64,000 nucleotides of DNA from Antedon mediterranea (taxonomy: Eukaryota; Echinodermata; Crinoidea; Comatulida; Antedonidae), in the NCBI RefSeq assembly GCF_964355755.1, contig NC_092676.1, positions 21,434,288-21,498,287 on the forward strand, written 5' to 3'. Shown here in pieces: positions 47,701 to 58,170 of this stretch; positions within the stretch are counted from its first letter, which is position 1, and each line of letters opens with the position of its first letter. Under the pieces are notes generated by a model that searched no databases, was not told the origin of the DNA, and saw nothing but the letters and a program-made list of their open reading frames with translations. The position numbers and the translations under genes were made by a program.

Positions 47701-50700
47701 TCCCTTTTCGTATATTTGGGTCTCCCATTTTGTATATTTGGGTCTCCCTTTTCGTATATTTGGGTCTCCCTTTTCGTATATTTAGGTCTCCCTTTTCGTA
47801 TATTAGGGTCTCCCTTTTCGTATAGTGGGGTCTCCCTTTTCGTATAGTGGGGTCTCCCTTTTCGTACGTGGGTCTCCCTTTTCGTATATTTAGGTCTCTC
47901 TTTTCGTATTGGGTCTCGGGTCTCTGGTCTCGGGTCTCCAGTTTCGAAACACCCGTTTTTAACCGATTATTCTGTTTAACAGCACTCTAGACCCTAGATG
48001 TGCTAGATTTAAAGTACCGTATTTATTGAAAAAACGGCCTGGGATGTTTATTGTTTAGGTGGTTTTTAGGTGGACATTTATTGGAAGAAAGTTGTTTATT
48101 CAATGGGAGGGGTTATAATCTAATGGAAATAGACGCCTATATTATTCCATATGATGTTTCATGGGAGTGACATGGTCACCGTTTATTTGAAGTGAATTTA
48201 TTTAAAGATCGCCGTTTATTCGGTGAGTGAACATTGAGGTCAAATATCAAAAGTGATATTATTCTTCAAGTGTAAAAAAATACATATATGACAAATTTGA
48301 GACAAAAATTAATTCTTTTAAGACCAGTGGTTATCGAAGCATTGTCCTGACGCAAACATTATTATTATTATTAGCGAACCCAGTCTTTACAGTAAATACA
48401 GGGAGTACTATATAATACGTTCGACTATCCTATGATCATGTGTGACAATCTTCAGTTTATACCAGGCTATATTTATGTTCAATCTTTTACTTTTGTTTAC
48501 AATAATGAATAGTAATTCGTCAAAGTAACGAATTAAAATATAGTTAGGCCTATTAATTCCTATTATACACTGTTGCAGAGTCAGGTTGTTGAATGGTCTG
48601 GGTGGTAGTTGTCCGTCCGGGGGGTAGTTGTTCTAAAGGGATAGTTGTCTGGGTGGTAGTTGTCCACGGGTTAGTTGTCCTACGGAGGTAGTTGTCCTAA
48701 AAGATTATTTGCCCTCGGAGTATTGTCCAGGTCCAGGAGGTACAGTAGTTGTCCTACGGGGAGTATTGTGTCAGAGGTAGTTGTCCGCGGTTTAATTACC
48801 CGGGGGGTAATTGTTCCTAGGGGGTAATTGTCCGGGGGGTAGTTATCCAGAGGTTAGTTGTCCAGGGGTTAGTTGTCCTACGGAGGTAGTTGTCCTAAAA
48901 GATTATTTGCCCTCGGAGTATTGTCCAGGAAGTAGTTGTCCTACGGGGAGTATTGTGTCAGAGGTAGTTTTCCGCGGGGTAATTACCTGGGGGGGGGGGG
49001 TAATTGTCCGGGGGTAATTGTCCGGGGGGTAATTGTTCCTAGGGGGTAATTGTCCGGGGGGTAGTTGTCCAGGGGGTTGTTGTCCTAAGGAGGTTGTTGT
49101 ACTAAGGGGGTAGTTGTCCGGGGGGTATTTGTCCGGGGGGTAGTTGTCCTAAAGGGGTAGTTGTCCTAAGGGGGTAGTGGTCCAGGTGGTGGTTGTCCGG
49201 GGGGTAGTTTTCCGGGGGGTAAATGTCCAGGGGGTGAATATCCGGATACGGGCAAAGAAAGGGGTGACAAATAAAATCGTTACAACTTACAAGCTCATAC
49301 AATATTAGAACCCAGAACTTTAAAAAGCATAAATTATTAAGAACATTATTCAGGATCTAATGTCACCAATTCCATACGCTCATCATTAAATTATACAGTA
49401 TTACTTTTATTTTATTTCGGGAAACCCAGTTACTGTAATAAGTCACGTGTACCAACAAAGGAAGCATGCAGCAATCTCAACAAAAGTTATCTTTCATTTC
49501 ATTATTTACCCCAGAGCAAAAACCGGATAACATGTAACACCTCGACTTCTCCTGGGAGAATGATAATCATTCAAGATATAAGCTAGCAATTTTTCACCTG
49601 TAGTTGTTATAACCACCAACCGTTCCCATTGATTTCCACAGGGCTAATAGCATACTTTGTTGCTTAAAATGATATCAATATTTTTCAAAACATATTCATT
49701 TTCACATAAAAGAAACACCTATGCTTTGGGAAGTTATCACAGAGTGCTTTCCTTGTTGCAAGATGCTATCTCAAGATTGCGTGGGAGTTTCAGAGATTGT
49801 ATATCTTTTAACAAAACAACTAAAATTAAATTCATCGTGAGTTGAAAGTTGATGTTGATTTTTTTGAATGTTTATTAAGAATAAAAACCACTTCAAGTGT
49901 CATACTAAAAGTAATAAAAACCTCGTAAACCCATCTGCTTAGTGGTTTTCGATAATTGGTGAATATTATTAGTTTCGTGATTCGATTGAGCAATTCGTTT
50001 TTAATTAGATATCGACACTCAAAACGGGACTATTCTGTCATGTCTTTGGCGTTGGACCTGTAACCTGTACAGTTCCCTGTCGTATACTATACGAGGCTAG
50101 AGAGAGTGGAGAAACCAATGAATTGATAATCGTAAATCATGCAACAATAAACAATCACACAGCGGTCTTGTAGGGTAACTTGTACTATATGTAATTCCTG
50201 TAGGAACTATCATAAAAGTTAGGGCATCCGATTTCTCATCATCGTAAAACAACAATAATAGGAATGTAGTGGTCTACGACTCTGGGCCTAGGTTATATTA
50301 CTCTGGGCGGCTATCGATGTAGTATGCTAAGCTCTCGATACCCATACTAGAGCTGGGAATTTCAATCTCTGAGGCTACTTCCAGATGGATGTTGATATAC
50401 ATGTGGCACTCTCAGTATGTTTATCTCAAGATAACATTATCTCTGAATTTTTTCTTTCACAAATATTTGAAAACATATACACTACTGTACCTATAAATAA
50501 ACTATTATTTTATATTATGTTTCACATATAAAAGTAAAAAATTGAATATAAGTTTGAAATAAAATATTCGTTGGTGGCGCTACAGATATTAACAAACTAA
50601 AGTACAAAAGAGTACTGTAATCTAGATTTTACAACAAACTAGGGTACCCAAAACACTCGAGTTCCTGAATATTTAAGCCTAAAGCCTATAAGTACCAAAA

Positions 50701-51939
50701 TGATTACAAACTCAAGCAAGACAATATTTCCAGAGTTTTCTAGTGTAAATTAGGCTTACACAAACAAAATGGTATTCATTAGTAAGTCATTCATTTCATT
50801 TAAAATAGTACATCTATATAACAAAACATAAAATGAAGAACAAATCAACCATAAAATTAACCAGACATCTTCCACAATCATTAAAGCAAACATAAATATT
50901 ATCAAACTCGATTTTTCGAGTTTAAAAACTAAAGCTTGCTTAACATTTCAACGAGCAGCCATCAACGCGTCTGATTGAATGGATCAGAGGGGGGGGGGCG
51001 GGGAGCGTGCCTACGGTACATCCTACTATAGCCTAGCATTTACATTATCCTCATGGGCGAAATAAAACCCTCTGTGACTCGTTCAAACTTTGTCTACATT
51101 TTTCAAAAGAACCGAAGCTACTTACCTTACCAACCTCCACATAATTGGAAATATTTGTTATTAAATGGTGTGTGTTATAACTATGTCATAATGAGTTATT
51201 ACCTGACTTTTAAATATTCAGGCGTTGTAAATTTTATGATTGGCATTCTAGAAAGATTTGTGACTAGTACTGTATCCTTTTGGGGTAGCCTACGTGAAAC
51301 AATGATGCAGAAAAATAAATAATGTGGTTTTTTTTTCATTTACGGACCATATAAAATTACTATTCAGCATTGTCATCAGATCAGATATCATTATCATTAT
51401 ACCATCATTAAAAGCTCCATTTTTACCAGAATCCGTCATCACAACCACAATATTTACAAACATGATAACTACAACCATCATATCCATACTCAACAACAAT
51501 CACTACCATCATCAGCATCGTCGTCGTCATCAGCATTTACCCGTCACACCATCCATTACACTATTGTTATTTTTCTCAACGTTTCTACTTTCCTTTAAAT
51601 GCGTCTATTCTTTTTTTGTTTTCAGTTATCAGAGTTAAAATCGACAAAGTAAGGGACTCATCGGACGGCAAGAAATACATAGCAAACCCAAAGAAGCGAA
51701 AGATCTACAAAAAAGGCTCACTCAAGAAACGCGATCTAAATAAACTAACCTTCTTTGCCACAGAGGGCAGTTTCTGCAATTGTAACATCATCACCAAAAG
51801 CACTGATTTCTATCTAGTGATGGGAAAGAAAACCAAAAGCAACAAACTAATAATGACATTTGCTCACACATGGGTAACTACGAAAGAATTTCGTTACGCT
51901 ACCAGACGTTTCAAAAAAACTGATTGTAATAAACTTTAA
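32279..51939 (+). CDS. sFRP1/2/5-like: Secreted Frizzled-related protein (sFRP1/2/5 type), 3 exons, complete
   Basis: sFRPs are extracellular Wnt modulators with a Frizzled cysteine-rich domain (CRD) and a netrin-like (NTR) domain. Exons 32279-32774, 46152-46241 and 51626-51939 join at matching phases to 299 residues, near the usual 295-350. Residues 1-22 are a signal peptide. The CRD covers C36 to C145, with LCQDIGY, PNLLDHET, CSLFTPVCLDRPIYPC and FPWPDMLRCDNYPEDNNLC, closest to sFRP2 (FPWPDMLECDRFPQDNDLC). The NTR part has LEYFCNAEFVIRVKI, KKRDLNKLTF, CNC and YLVMGKK. Three coding exons are typical of sFRP1/2/5 rather than sFRP3/4. Oddities: an extra CRD cysteine (C126), and only five NTR cysteines instead of six. 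The next gene (IGFBP-like) converges on its 3' end. Confidence 0.95.
33668..33768 (+). repeat. Direct repeat, copy 1 (partner at 34197)
   Basis: About 100 bp starting GTTATTTCAATGTTATGT and ending TATAAAACGTATATA recur at 34197-34300 with few changes. Confidence 0.85.
33842..34396. mobile_element. MITE-like element with about 100-bp inverted arms
   Basis: The left arm 33846-33947 (TCATTAGTCCTAT to GGAATAAACT) and right arm 34299-34394 are reverse complements at roughly 90%. AATG outside both ends could be a target duplication. The interior includes the second copy of the 100-bp direct repeat, so the locus was rearranged after or during insertion. Confidence 0.75.
35935..36300 (+). repeat. 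GAT/AAT-rich microsatellite-like tract
   Basis: Long runs of GATGAT, GATAAT and GAAGATGGT units. Both strands carry spurious low-complexity reading frames (His/Ile or Met/Ile). Confidence 0.9.
40711..41060 (+). repeat. Tandemly arranged direct repeat, two copies
   Basis: AATGTTGTAGCACATTCAAG begins at about 40711 and 40942. Both copies run through AATACATCTTAA to GATACA and AATGTATA; the second lacks about 30 bp. Confidence 0.8.
42004..42926. mobile_element. Non-autonomous DNA transposon, GGGCCTGTTTCTGCTGA ends, PIF/Harbinger-like
   Basis: The left end GGGCCTGTTTCTGCTGA and right end TCAGCAGAAACAGACCC are inverted repeats. CTA and TTA flank them, near a TWA target duplication. Both ends carry many copies of AATCGATTA/AACCGATTA, a subterminal repeat. 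There is no transposase. The superfamily label rests on end sequence and 3-bp flank only. Confidence 0.72.
46152..46241 (+). CDS. sFRP exon 2: linker and start of NTR
   Basis: The acceptor is TTTCGTTGTAG and the donor is TTTG/GTAAGT. It encodes C177 and C191 in YTQCRTDA and LEYFCNAEF; sFRP1 has EHLCASEF at the second place. Confidence 0.92.
47283..47523 (+). repeat. Minisatellite array, CAACTACCCCC units
   Basis: Units of 11-19 bp such as GGACAACTACCCCCTTA vary in length. The same unit in reverse complement builds the array at 48590-49250. Confidence 0.88.
47557..47954. mobile_element. 398-bp inverted-repeat element with 9-bp target duplication and internal minisatellite
   Basis: The ends GGGTGTTTCGAAACT and its reverse complement extend as an inverted repeat of about 80 bp (including GAGACCCGAGACCAGAGACC). 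GTTTTTAAC lies at 47548-47556 and 47955-47963, a perfect 9-bp duplication. The core is about 12 units of GGGTCTCCCTTTTCGTATAT (about 22 bp). No coding capacity. The 9-bp duplication is typical of Mutator-like elements, but the family is not proven. Confidence 0.88.
48590..49250 (+). repeat. Minisatellite array, GGTAGTTGTCC units (mirror of 47283-47523)
   Basis: Variable units of GGGGGTAGTTGTCCTAAG. A longer segment (about 120 bp, including AAAAGATTATTTGCCCTCGG) is duplicated within it at about 48700 and 48898. Frames rich in Gly/Cys/Pro here are spurious. Confidence 0.88.
51626..51939 (+). CDS. sFRP exon 3: NTR domain and stop
   Basis: The acceptor is TTTGTTTTCAG. The netrin-like module has IRVKIDKVRD, GSLKKRDLNKLTFFA, C246-N-C248, DFYLVMGKK and a basic tail ending at C296. 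Confidence 0.95.
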
Positions 51940-53489
51940 ATTATATGAAGCCGACTACTGAAAAAATATATTATCCCACGAACTGGGTATTTAAATTATT
52001 TAGAAAGATAAAATGCTTGTTACGACAGATTTGTACTATATGGGTCGTGTTGTGGTTATACTCTATGTATAATGTTTAATAGGCTTATTCAATATTAATA
52101 ATTACGCTTGTGACGTATTGGTAGTTTCCTTTAAGTAAGCGTTACAGATCCGTTGAAGTAAGCGTTACAATATGTATGTTTAAGTAAGCGTTACAGATCC
52201 ACTTAAAACGTTAAAAGTCCGTTTAAGCATTGTTGCAAGCAATACAATGCAATATTGTTTGGTACGTAAACAAATTGTAGGTAATTATCCTAGTACCATA
52301 TTTGATACATACACTTTGTGTGTGTTTATTTTGAAAGAAACGTGTGAAGTATCCAAGGTTGTTTGTTTGAAGTCAATTGCATTCATAGGTAAAGCTTCTG
52401 AAGTAGCAAGGTATTATACAGTAGGCCTACTGTATTATATTTTATAAGAAGTACCGTATATTATATTAATTGTTTTCTCTTCAGTGGTGAAGAAGTATAA
52501 ATACTGTATAGTAATTCAGCCGGCCCTAACTTAATGTAAATTGTATTATCAAATAAGGAAGTTGTATGAATCCCCTTTAGTATACAACTTGCTACGTTTG
52601 CTTTCTTGGCAGAGACATTTGTGTCAATACTTTAACATCCTAACGGTACCAATAACATTCAGCGGCTTCCTTTACTACTGGTCGTCATAATCATTGCTCA
52701 AATCATAATTAGAAGTCTCCGATAGAGAGATGTAAAATAAGAAAGAATACTTGCTTTTTTCGCAATTGTAAAGTTACGCTGTAAAAATAAATAAACTTTA
52801 GAATAAACACATTTTTTCATTTCTATTTTCGTTTCCTTTTTAGTTTACCTAGATTCTCTACAAGTTTTTTTATATGATAAGAATTATTTTTTTTATGGCT
52901 TTTCTTCCATCTGAGAAGAGTAAAATTACACTCTACTAACCAGGGAACATGTAATAATTAAAACATTCACATTAATTAAAAGCCCTCACTCCCATTTCAC
53001 TTCAGAGTTAATTCTCCTTGGTGGTATCTCAATCGTTTGTAATGTTCTGTTTGTATTCAATATCACATAAGGTAGGTAAGTAACAATTGTGTAGGCCTAT
53101 AACACGTCATAAAAAACAAGATAAGTTGATGAATAATAATTAATCAATTTAATATTCATGATACATTCTTATTTTTATACAATATTTTACATACTTATGT
53201 ACTCGACTCTTAACTACACTGTACTCCTAGCTTAAAGATAGATGTATAAAGAATGCCACGTTAAATAAATCATATATCCAACTAAAGGTTGAATTTAAAT
53301 TAGGACTTTTAATGATGAGTAAAATTAAACAATACACCAACAATAAAACATTTAAAGAATATGACATTCATATTAATGAAGGCTCCTGATCTTGTTGATA
53401 AAGAGGCTAAATAACGGATGTTCCTAAATAATGCTTACAAAAAATATGATGACGTCACAAGAAAAAACTTGATGAAAAAATGTGACCAA
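51940..53489. other. 3' flank of sFRP; convergent intergenic region
   Basis: Three TAAGTAAGCGTTACA motifs lie at 52131-52200. AATAAA occurs near 52785-52795. No gene recognised. Confidence 0.45.
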
Positions 53490-53620
53490 AACAAATGTGA
53501 TATGCCCATAATATTATGGACACGATGACATCATATAACTACCATTGGGCTCATATCACACTTTATTATGATATGAGCCAGCCACTTATAGTCCACCACA
53601 CCGCTATCATAGGTAGAGTG
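53490..53620. repeat. Short hairpin MITE, copy 2
   Basis: Shares TGTGATATGCCCATA, GGACAC, GATGACATCATAT, ACTACCAT and TTGGGC...ATCACAC with 2120-2200. Inverted halves (GATATGCCC and GGGCTCATATC) can pair. Confidence 0.5.
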
Positions 53621-53989
53621 AAAGTAAGTAGAGTGAATTTGAAAATACTGTATAAATACTGTACTAAATTGTATTTTGAACAAGTCAGTGTGCCATACTT
53701 TATGACATAAACATTTCCATGGAAAGACTATCCTGTTAAAAACTCTGGAGCTGGAGGTAGTATTCAGGTAATGGTGAAGATAGTTATAGTCATCACAAAA
53801 CTCATAACAGTACTAAACTAATTATATACTGTATAGTGATTTTACAAATTCATCCTACCTCGCTTACAATCTATCTATATTTACTTACTGGTATTTGTGT
53901 TATATTTATCTATTTTTAATTTACATTATTTACTGTTTGTCTAGAGTTCTTTGGTTATGGAATCATGCGTATACATTCCATTGCGTTCT

Positions 53990-54069
53990 CTAAACGGGTG
54001 GATATTCTTTCATTATTTTGTTATAGAAATAACCACTGCCCTCTACAATGACATCTTCTGAATCGGAAC
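53990..54069 (-). CDS. IGFBP-like last exon (stop TAG)
   Basis: The acceptor is TTATCATTGCAG. It encodes SSDSEDVIVEGSGYFYNKIM and ends EYPPV. Confidence 0.72.
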
Positions 54070-56339
54070 CTGCAATGATAAGATGATAAAATGTAAAATA
54101 GGCTTACTCATTTATTGAGGGCAGCAGATAAGACCGTAGGCTACTAAACGTCATAATACAAAATGGAATATTGATGGCGCATGGCAGAAAAGGGGCATAG
54201 TATTATTGTTATTTACTTACTTTTCATATTTGAAAACTCGCTTCCTGATGAGAATGAAAACAGCCAATCGTCCCATATTCCATTTGTTGTCTGATCATTT
54301 TTCAACACATCTTTCAGAGGGAAACACAATTTGGATGATGTTAAATTCAGTTTGGAAGGTTATTAATTTAGATTTTTAGTGAGTCAATCCAATGAAAGAG
54401 AATAGTTACCATTATTATATGAAACTGGCATTTTGTATTGGTCTTCCTCAGATGACGAAGATTTGTCTTTTTCGTGATACTCCGATAACGGTTTGTATTG
54501 CTGCTGTTGATTCGACGAAGACACTGTGCCTTGTTCCGACGACGAAGAATCGTCTGACTCTTGAATTGACGAAAACGAAAATCCCCATCCTTCCCATAAT
54601 TCTTTCGTTAAATCTTCTTGTTTTAGAAAATCTGTAAATGTTTGGAGAACACATGTTATTGATGAATAAATAAACAAAAATTGTATGAAAACATTACATG
54701 AATCTCTGTCTTGGGGTGATTTCTTTTGAAATAAAGACAGATGCCTTAGTTTTGGTTGGAGAAGTTTGTTATGGAGATTTGTGTGATCAATTAATTGAGG
54801 GCGGTATACCATTTTAAAAGTACATCAAACACTGCATTTGATAGAGGGCTATATTTATAACTACTTTGAGGGAATGTCTAGGCCTAATAAACATCGGGGA
54901 TACTAGACGCGTTAAGTATCGCATGTGCAGTTCATGTTTGGCTATTTTGAGTGGAAAATATTGACTCCCGCCGTTTTGAAAGAAGAGGAAAATATTAGAA
55001 CTGATCGTACGGTGCAGCTTTGTCTAGATTAAGTAGGCCTACCTTGTCCTACATCGAATACATTGTATAATTCCTTTGGCTCTGATGACCCGAATGAGAA
55101 CTCCCAATCATCCCACAGTTCAGTTTGCAAATCGTCTGATCTCAGAAAATCTGAATAAAAAAAACATAAAAAATGTTCCGTCTGTTGAATATTCGAGGCA
55201 TTGTCAAATATTATCATGTGACTAGCTAGGACTAGGGAGTGGTACAGCAGGATAATGGGAACTCTTCTTAATGGTCTAGTAAATGTAGCATTGTTAACAG
55301 ACAAAGACATTGTAGGTAATCACTCCTACAACTAAAAAAAAAAATGTCGTTCTAGTACTTCGTCAAATATCTTTAATTCACGACGATGATAATACTTCAA
55401 TTCTGTGAAACTGTGATGCTGGTGTAAAATACCTAACACCAGATGTCCAATCTGATAGTGTTTAATATTATAATTTAAAATGGCTAATAATAATTCTGGT
55501 ATTACGGTCAGCCTAAATGGATTCCTATTTTTTTGACGTAATGTGATATTCAATAAACACGTTAAATTGTTTTCGTTAACTATATTAGGCGTACCTGCTG
55601 TCATGTCAAAACCCACTGCTGGTTTGCTACACGTCCCTCTACGGTTAGTCAGCTTGCCTAAGGTGAACATGTCAGGTTGACAATCAAGATCGGGTGAACA
55701 TCGTCCGTAAATATCGTTCACACCCCCGCATTCCTCACCTTCCGTCTGGAATAATAGTAATAAAAAGAGGACTATTAAAGTTAAATGTGTTATATTAGCC
55801 TATTTTGTATTTATTTATTACCAAGTGGTGCGAAACTACGTAAAGAGGTGTTTCGTTGTAAACAACCATACTTTGTGTTTTATACTACTTAATTTTTCTT
55901 CTAGAAAGAAAGAGTACTAAACAAACTAAATTGTATTGATTCTTCAAACATAAACTTTTGTTTAAAATGTAAGATAAATTAGATTAGCAAAAATTATAAA
56001 CATCTTTATTTTATTTGGAAAACATTTAATTCTGCATGATTAATAATATAAACCTGTCTCGTTTAGGCCTGTTTAATTGTAAATAATTTATCCATTTTGA
56101 TGTAGCCCTAAATATGAAGATATCATAATTTGGTTGAAATAAGAACATAAAAAGGATTACCTGTTATTGTTCTGATTGATTTTTAACAATTTAAAATCGT
56201 TACCTTTCCGCAAATAGGACAGCAACCTATACAGGGGTGTTCCACTTTTAGCGATCCGCCAGGACAGTTCAATTTTGGACATTTATCCGGTTTCACCGCC
56301 GGACATTTACAAGTTGGATAAACTGAGGCTGACAATCCA
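53990..56339 (-). CDS. Secreted IGFBP/neuroparsin-like protein with three LWDDWxFSF repeats (first exon not assigned)
   Basis: Exons 56339-56204, 55745-55595, 55150-55043, 54631-54410, 54310-54221 and 54069-53990 join in frame to 261 residues plus stop. The first begins GLSASVYPTCKC, which reads like the end of a signal peptide, so a leader exon ending in phase 2 is missing; candidates upstream (56690-57091) are weak. Exons 1-2 hold 12 cysteines in the order of IGFBP N-terminal and neuroparsin domains: CKC, CPKLNC, CIGCCPICGK, EECGG, RCSP, DCQP, GTC. Such domains bind insulin-like or related ligands outside the cell. The next three exons each begin with a copy of D-(F/V)-L-x5-L-x3-(L/I)-W-(D/E)-(D/G)-W-x-F-S-F, a repeat I do not recognise. 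All three start and end in phase 1, so they can be duplicated or skipped without frame loss. The IGFBP call is good; the role is unknown. Confidence 0.8.
54221..54310 (-). CDS. WDDW repeat exon 3
   Basis: The acceptor is CCCTCTGAAAG and the donor is AAAA/GTAAGT. It encodes DVLKNDQTTNGIWDDWLFSF, then SSGSEFSNMK. Confidence 0.75.
54410..54631 (-). CDS. WDDW repeat exon 2 with Ser/Glu/Gln-rich extension
   Basis: The acceptor is CATTTACAG and the donor is AATG/GTAACT. It encodes DFLKQEDLTKELWEGWGFSF, then a polar segment with SDDSSSSEQ, NQQQQYK and KSSSSEEDQYK. The longer frame upstream of 54631 is intron read-through. Confidence 0.78.
55043..55150 (-). CDS. WDDW repeat exon 1
   Basis: The acceptor is TTTATTCAG and the donor is CAAG/GTAGGC. 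It encodes DFLRSDDLQTELWDDWEFSF, then GSSEPKELYNVFDVGQ. Phase 1 at both ends. Confidence 0.78.
55595..55745 (-). CDS. IGFBP-like exon: last four cysteines
   Basis: The acceptor is TATTATTCCAG and the donor is GCAG/GTACGC. TEGEECGG, GRCSPDLDCQPD and NRRGTCSKP follow the family pattern G-x-x-C-G...C-x-x-x-L-x-C...G-x-C. Confidence 0.85.
56204..56339 (-). CDS. IGFBP-like exon: first eight cysteines
   Basis: The acceptor is ATTATTTCAG and the donor is GGAAAG/GTAACG. CPKLNCPGG and HPCIGCCPICGK correspond to the cysteine ladder ending C-G-C-C-x-x-C of IGFBP N-domains. Confidence 0.82.
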
Positions 56340-57690
56340 CTGAAATAATAAAAAAAAAAAACGATCTAGAAAGACACTTGGTTTAAGTTTTTTATCAAGG
56401 GAAAAAGAATAATAATAATATAATTAAAATAAAAAAGAATATTTTAGCCTAGACGAAACGTATTACGTTTACACAGCCAGAGAAAATGGAAAAAAAGCTT
56501 TCTATAAATTTTATCAGATTGTCTATATTATTATCACTCTTGTAACATGACCACAGCTCTCATTTTGCCATTTTCCCCCTGACTGTATAATAAGTATTGT
56601 TACCACATTCTTAGGACCATTTACGACCAGAATACGACCAATCAAATGTTTTACATTATTTACCTTTGCGAATTGGCAACGATACTAACAATTTCCTCCC
56701 ACATGTTAAATTCTTTTGGGATGTATAATGTTAACAGAGCTATATTGACAGGTTTGCAAGTCACAATGAAATACTACAAATCATTCTTATTAACTTAAAG
56801 GTAATTTAACATAGGTGATACACTATCCAATATGTTTATTACGGTCACAACGAAGTACAATAGTGATGTAGTTATATAATCACAAACGTGACCTAGTTTT
56901 ACACTATTTGAACTATAATGTGGCAAAAGACTGATAACATGTATACGTATATTAAAATACAAGCTACAGTAAGGCACAGACCAAACAATCGACCCAAAAG
57001 TTGTCTGAATAACCGAAGAATGTTCCAATCCAAAAAATAACCATAAGACATAAGATAAAGATGAGCTAGCAAACCCCATTAAAACTTCCATATTTGTAAT
57101 ACAGTTATTTATATACTTGACTTGTTAAAACAAGGCACACTGTGCAATAGTTCAACCAAACAAAATTGGTTTATGCACTAGATATTCTTATAATTATGAT
57201 ATTTTGTTTTCTTTTTCCGGTATTCCTGTGTCTAAACTGATAGTATGCATACACATCTTTCTTTCTCAAATTTGTTGCAGCCATATGGATATTACTGAAT
57301 GAATGAGACATTGTGTATGCTTATCTAATTACATAATTGGCAATTTACTGTTCCACACCTTAGGGAATGGCTGCAGTGTACTATTATAGAGGAATTAATT
57401 TATAAACTATATCATCCATGACTGTACTGTAAAGCAGACATATATTGTTTTGGCAACTGATACTACAGCATTTTGTCAATTAGTGAATAAATGCCGGTAT
57501 TGTGTCTCCTGTAAAAACGTTTAATTAATGATGTAATGAAGCTTATGTGGACATTAATTATGGTATACAATATACATGAACTCATGGTATTGCAACTAGG
57601 TAAAGTGTGAAGAAATACATAAATGTGCTTTTTAAAATTTATTTTATACGCATCCAGCCAGCATCCAACAGCGAGAAACTTATCATAACT
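56340..57690. other. IGFBP-like upstream region; leader exon probably here
   Basis: The missing first exon must end in phase 2. Two weak minus-strand candidates exist: ATG at 57091 (MEVLMGFASSSLSYVL, poor donor TATG/GTTATT) and ATG near 56704 (good donor CAAAG/GTAAAT, but no hydrophobic leader). Neither is convincing. Confidence 0.35.
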
Positions 57691-57699
57691 AAGACTTTT

Positions 57700-58170
57700 T
57701 ATCAATAAGATAACCATGCCTCACAAAACATGGATATTCCAATTATGGCGGTCTTAAATAAGAAACAGAAAACTACTAATGAGACTCAATACAATGTTAA
57801 TGTTTATGTTTCGTATGATAAGATATCATGACCAGGAACATTAGCTTTTTAAGATTACATAATGTAAACAATGTCTTAGAATCCCTACAGTAGCTATCCG
57901 ATATCATCAGCATGTACATTGCATTCTAAATAATTACTAATATCAATTATTTATTATGATACCGGTATATAATAATTATACACAGCCACCACCATATACG
58001 TTATCAATAAGAGAACCATGCCAAACAAAACATGCATATTCCATTATAGCGGTCTTACATAAGAAACAGAAAAATGCTTCATAAATTTAATGTTTATGTT
58101 TCGTATGATAAGATATCATGACCAGGAACATTAGCTTTTTTAAGATTACATAATGTAAACATTGCATCTT
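57700..58170 (+). repeat. Direct repeat of about 170 bp, two copies
   Basis: Copies near 57703-57876 and 58007-58170 share AAGATATCATGACCAGGAAC, TTTATGTTTCGTATGAT and ATTACATAATGTAAAC. Confidence 0.85.

Larger units (their letters stand above)
46242..51625 (+). other. sFRP intron 2 (5.4 kb): repeat-rich
   Basis: Holds the mirrored minisatellite arrays at 47283-49250 and the 398-bp element nested between them. Remaining sequence has no recognised exon. Confidence 0.6.

Noticed and set aside
47283-49250. CRISPR-like array
   Set aside because: Units are contiguous and degenerate without unique spacers, and the DNA is eukaryotic; it is a minisatellite.
48811-49302. Gly/Cys/Pro frames in the minisatellite
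   Set aside because: Created by the tandem GGTAGTTGTCC units on either strand.
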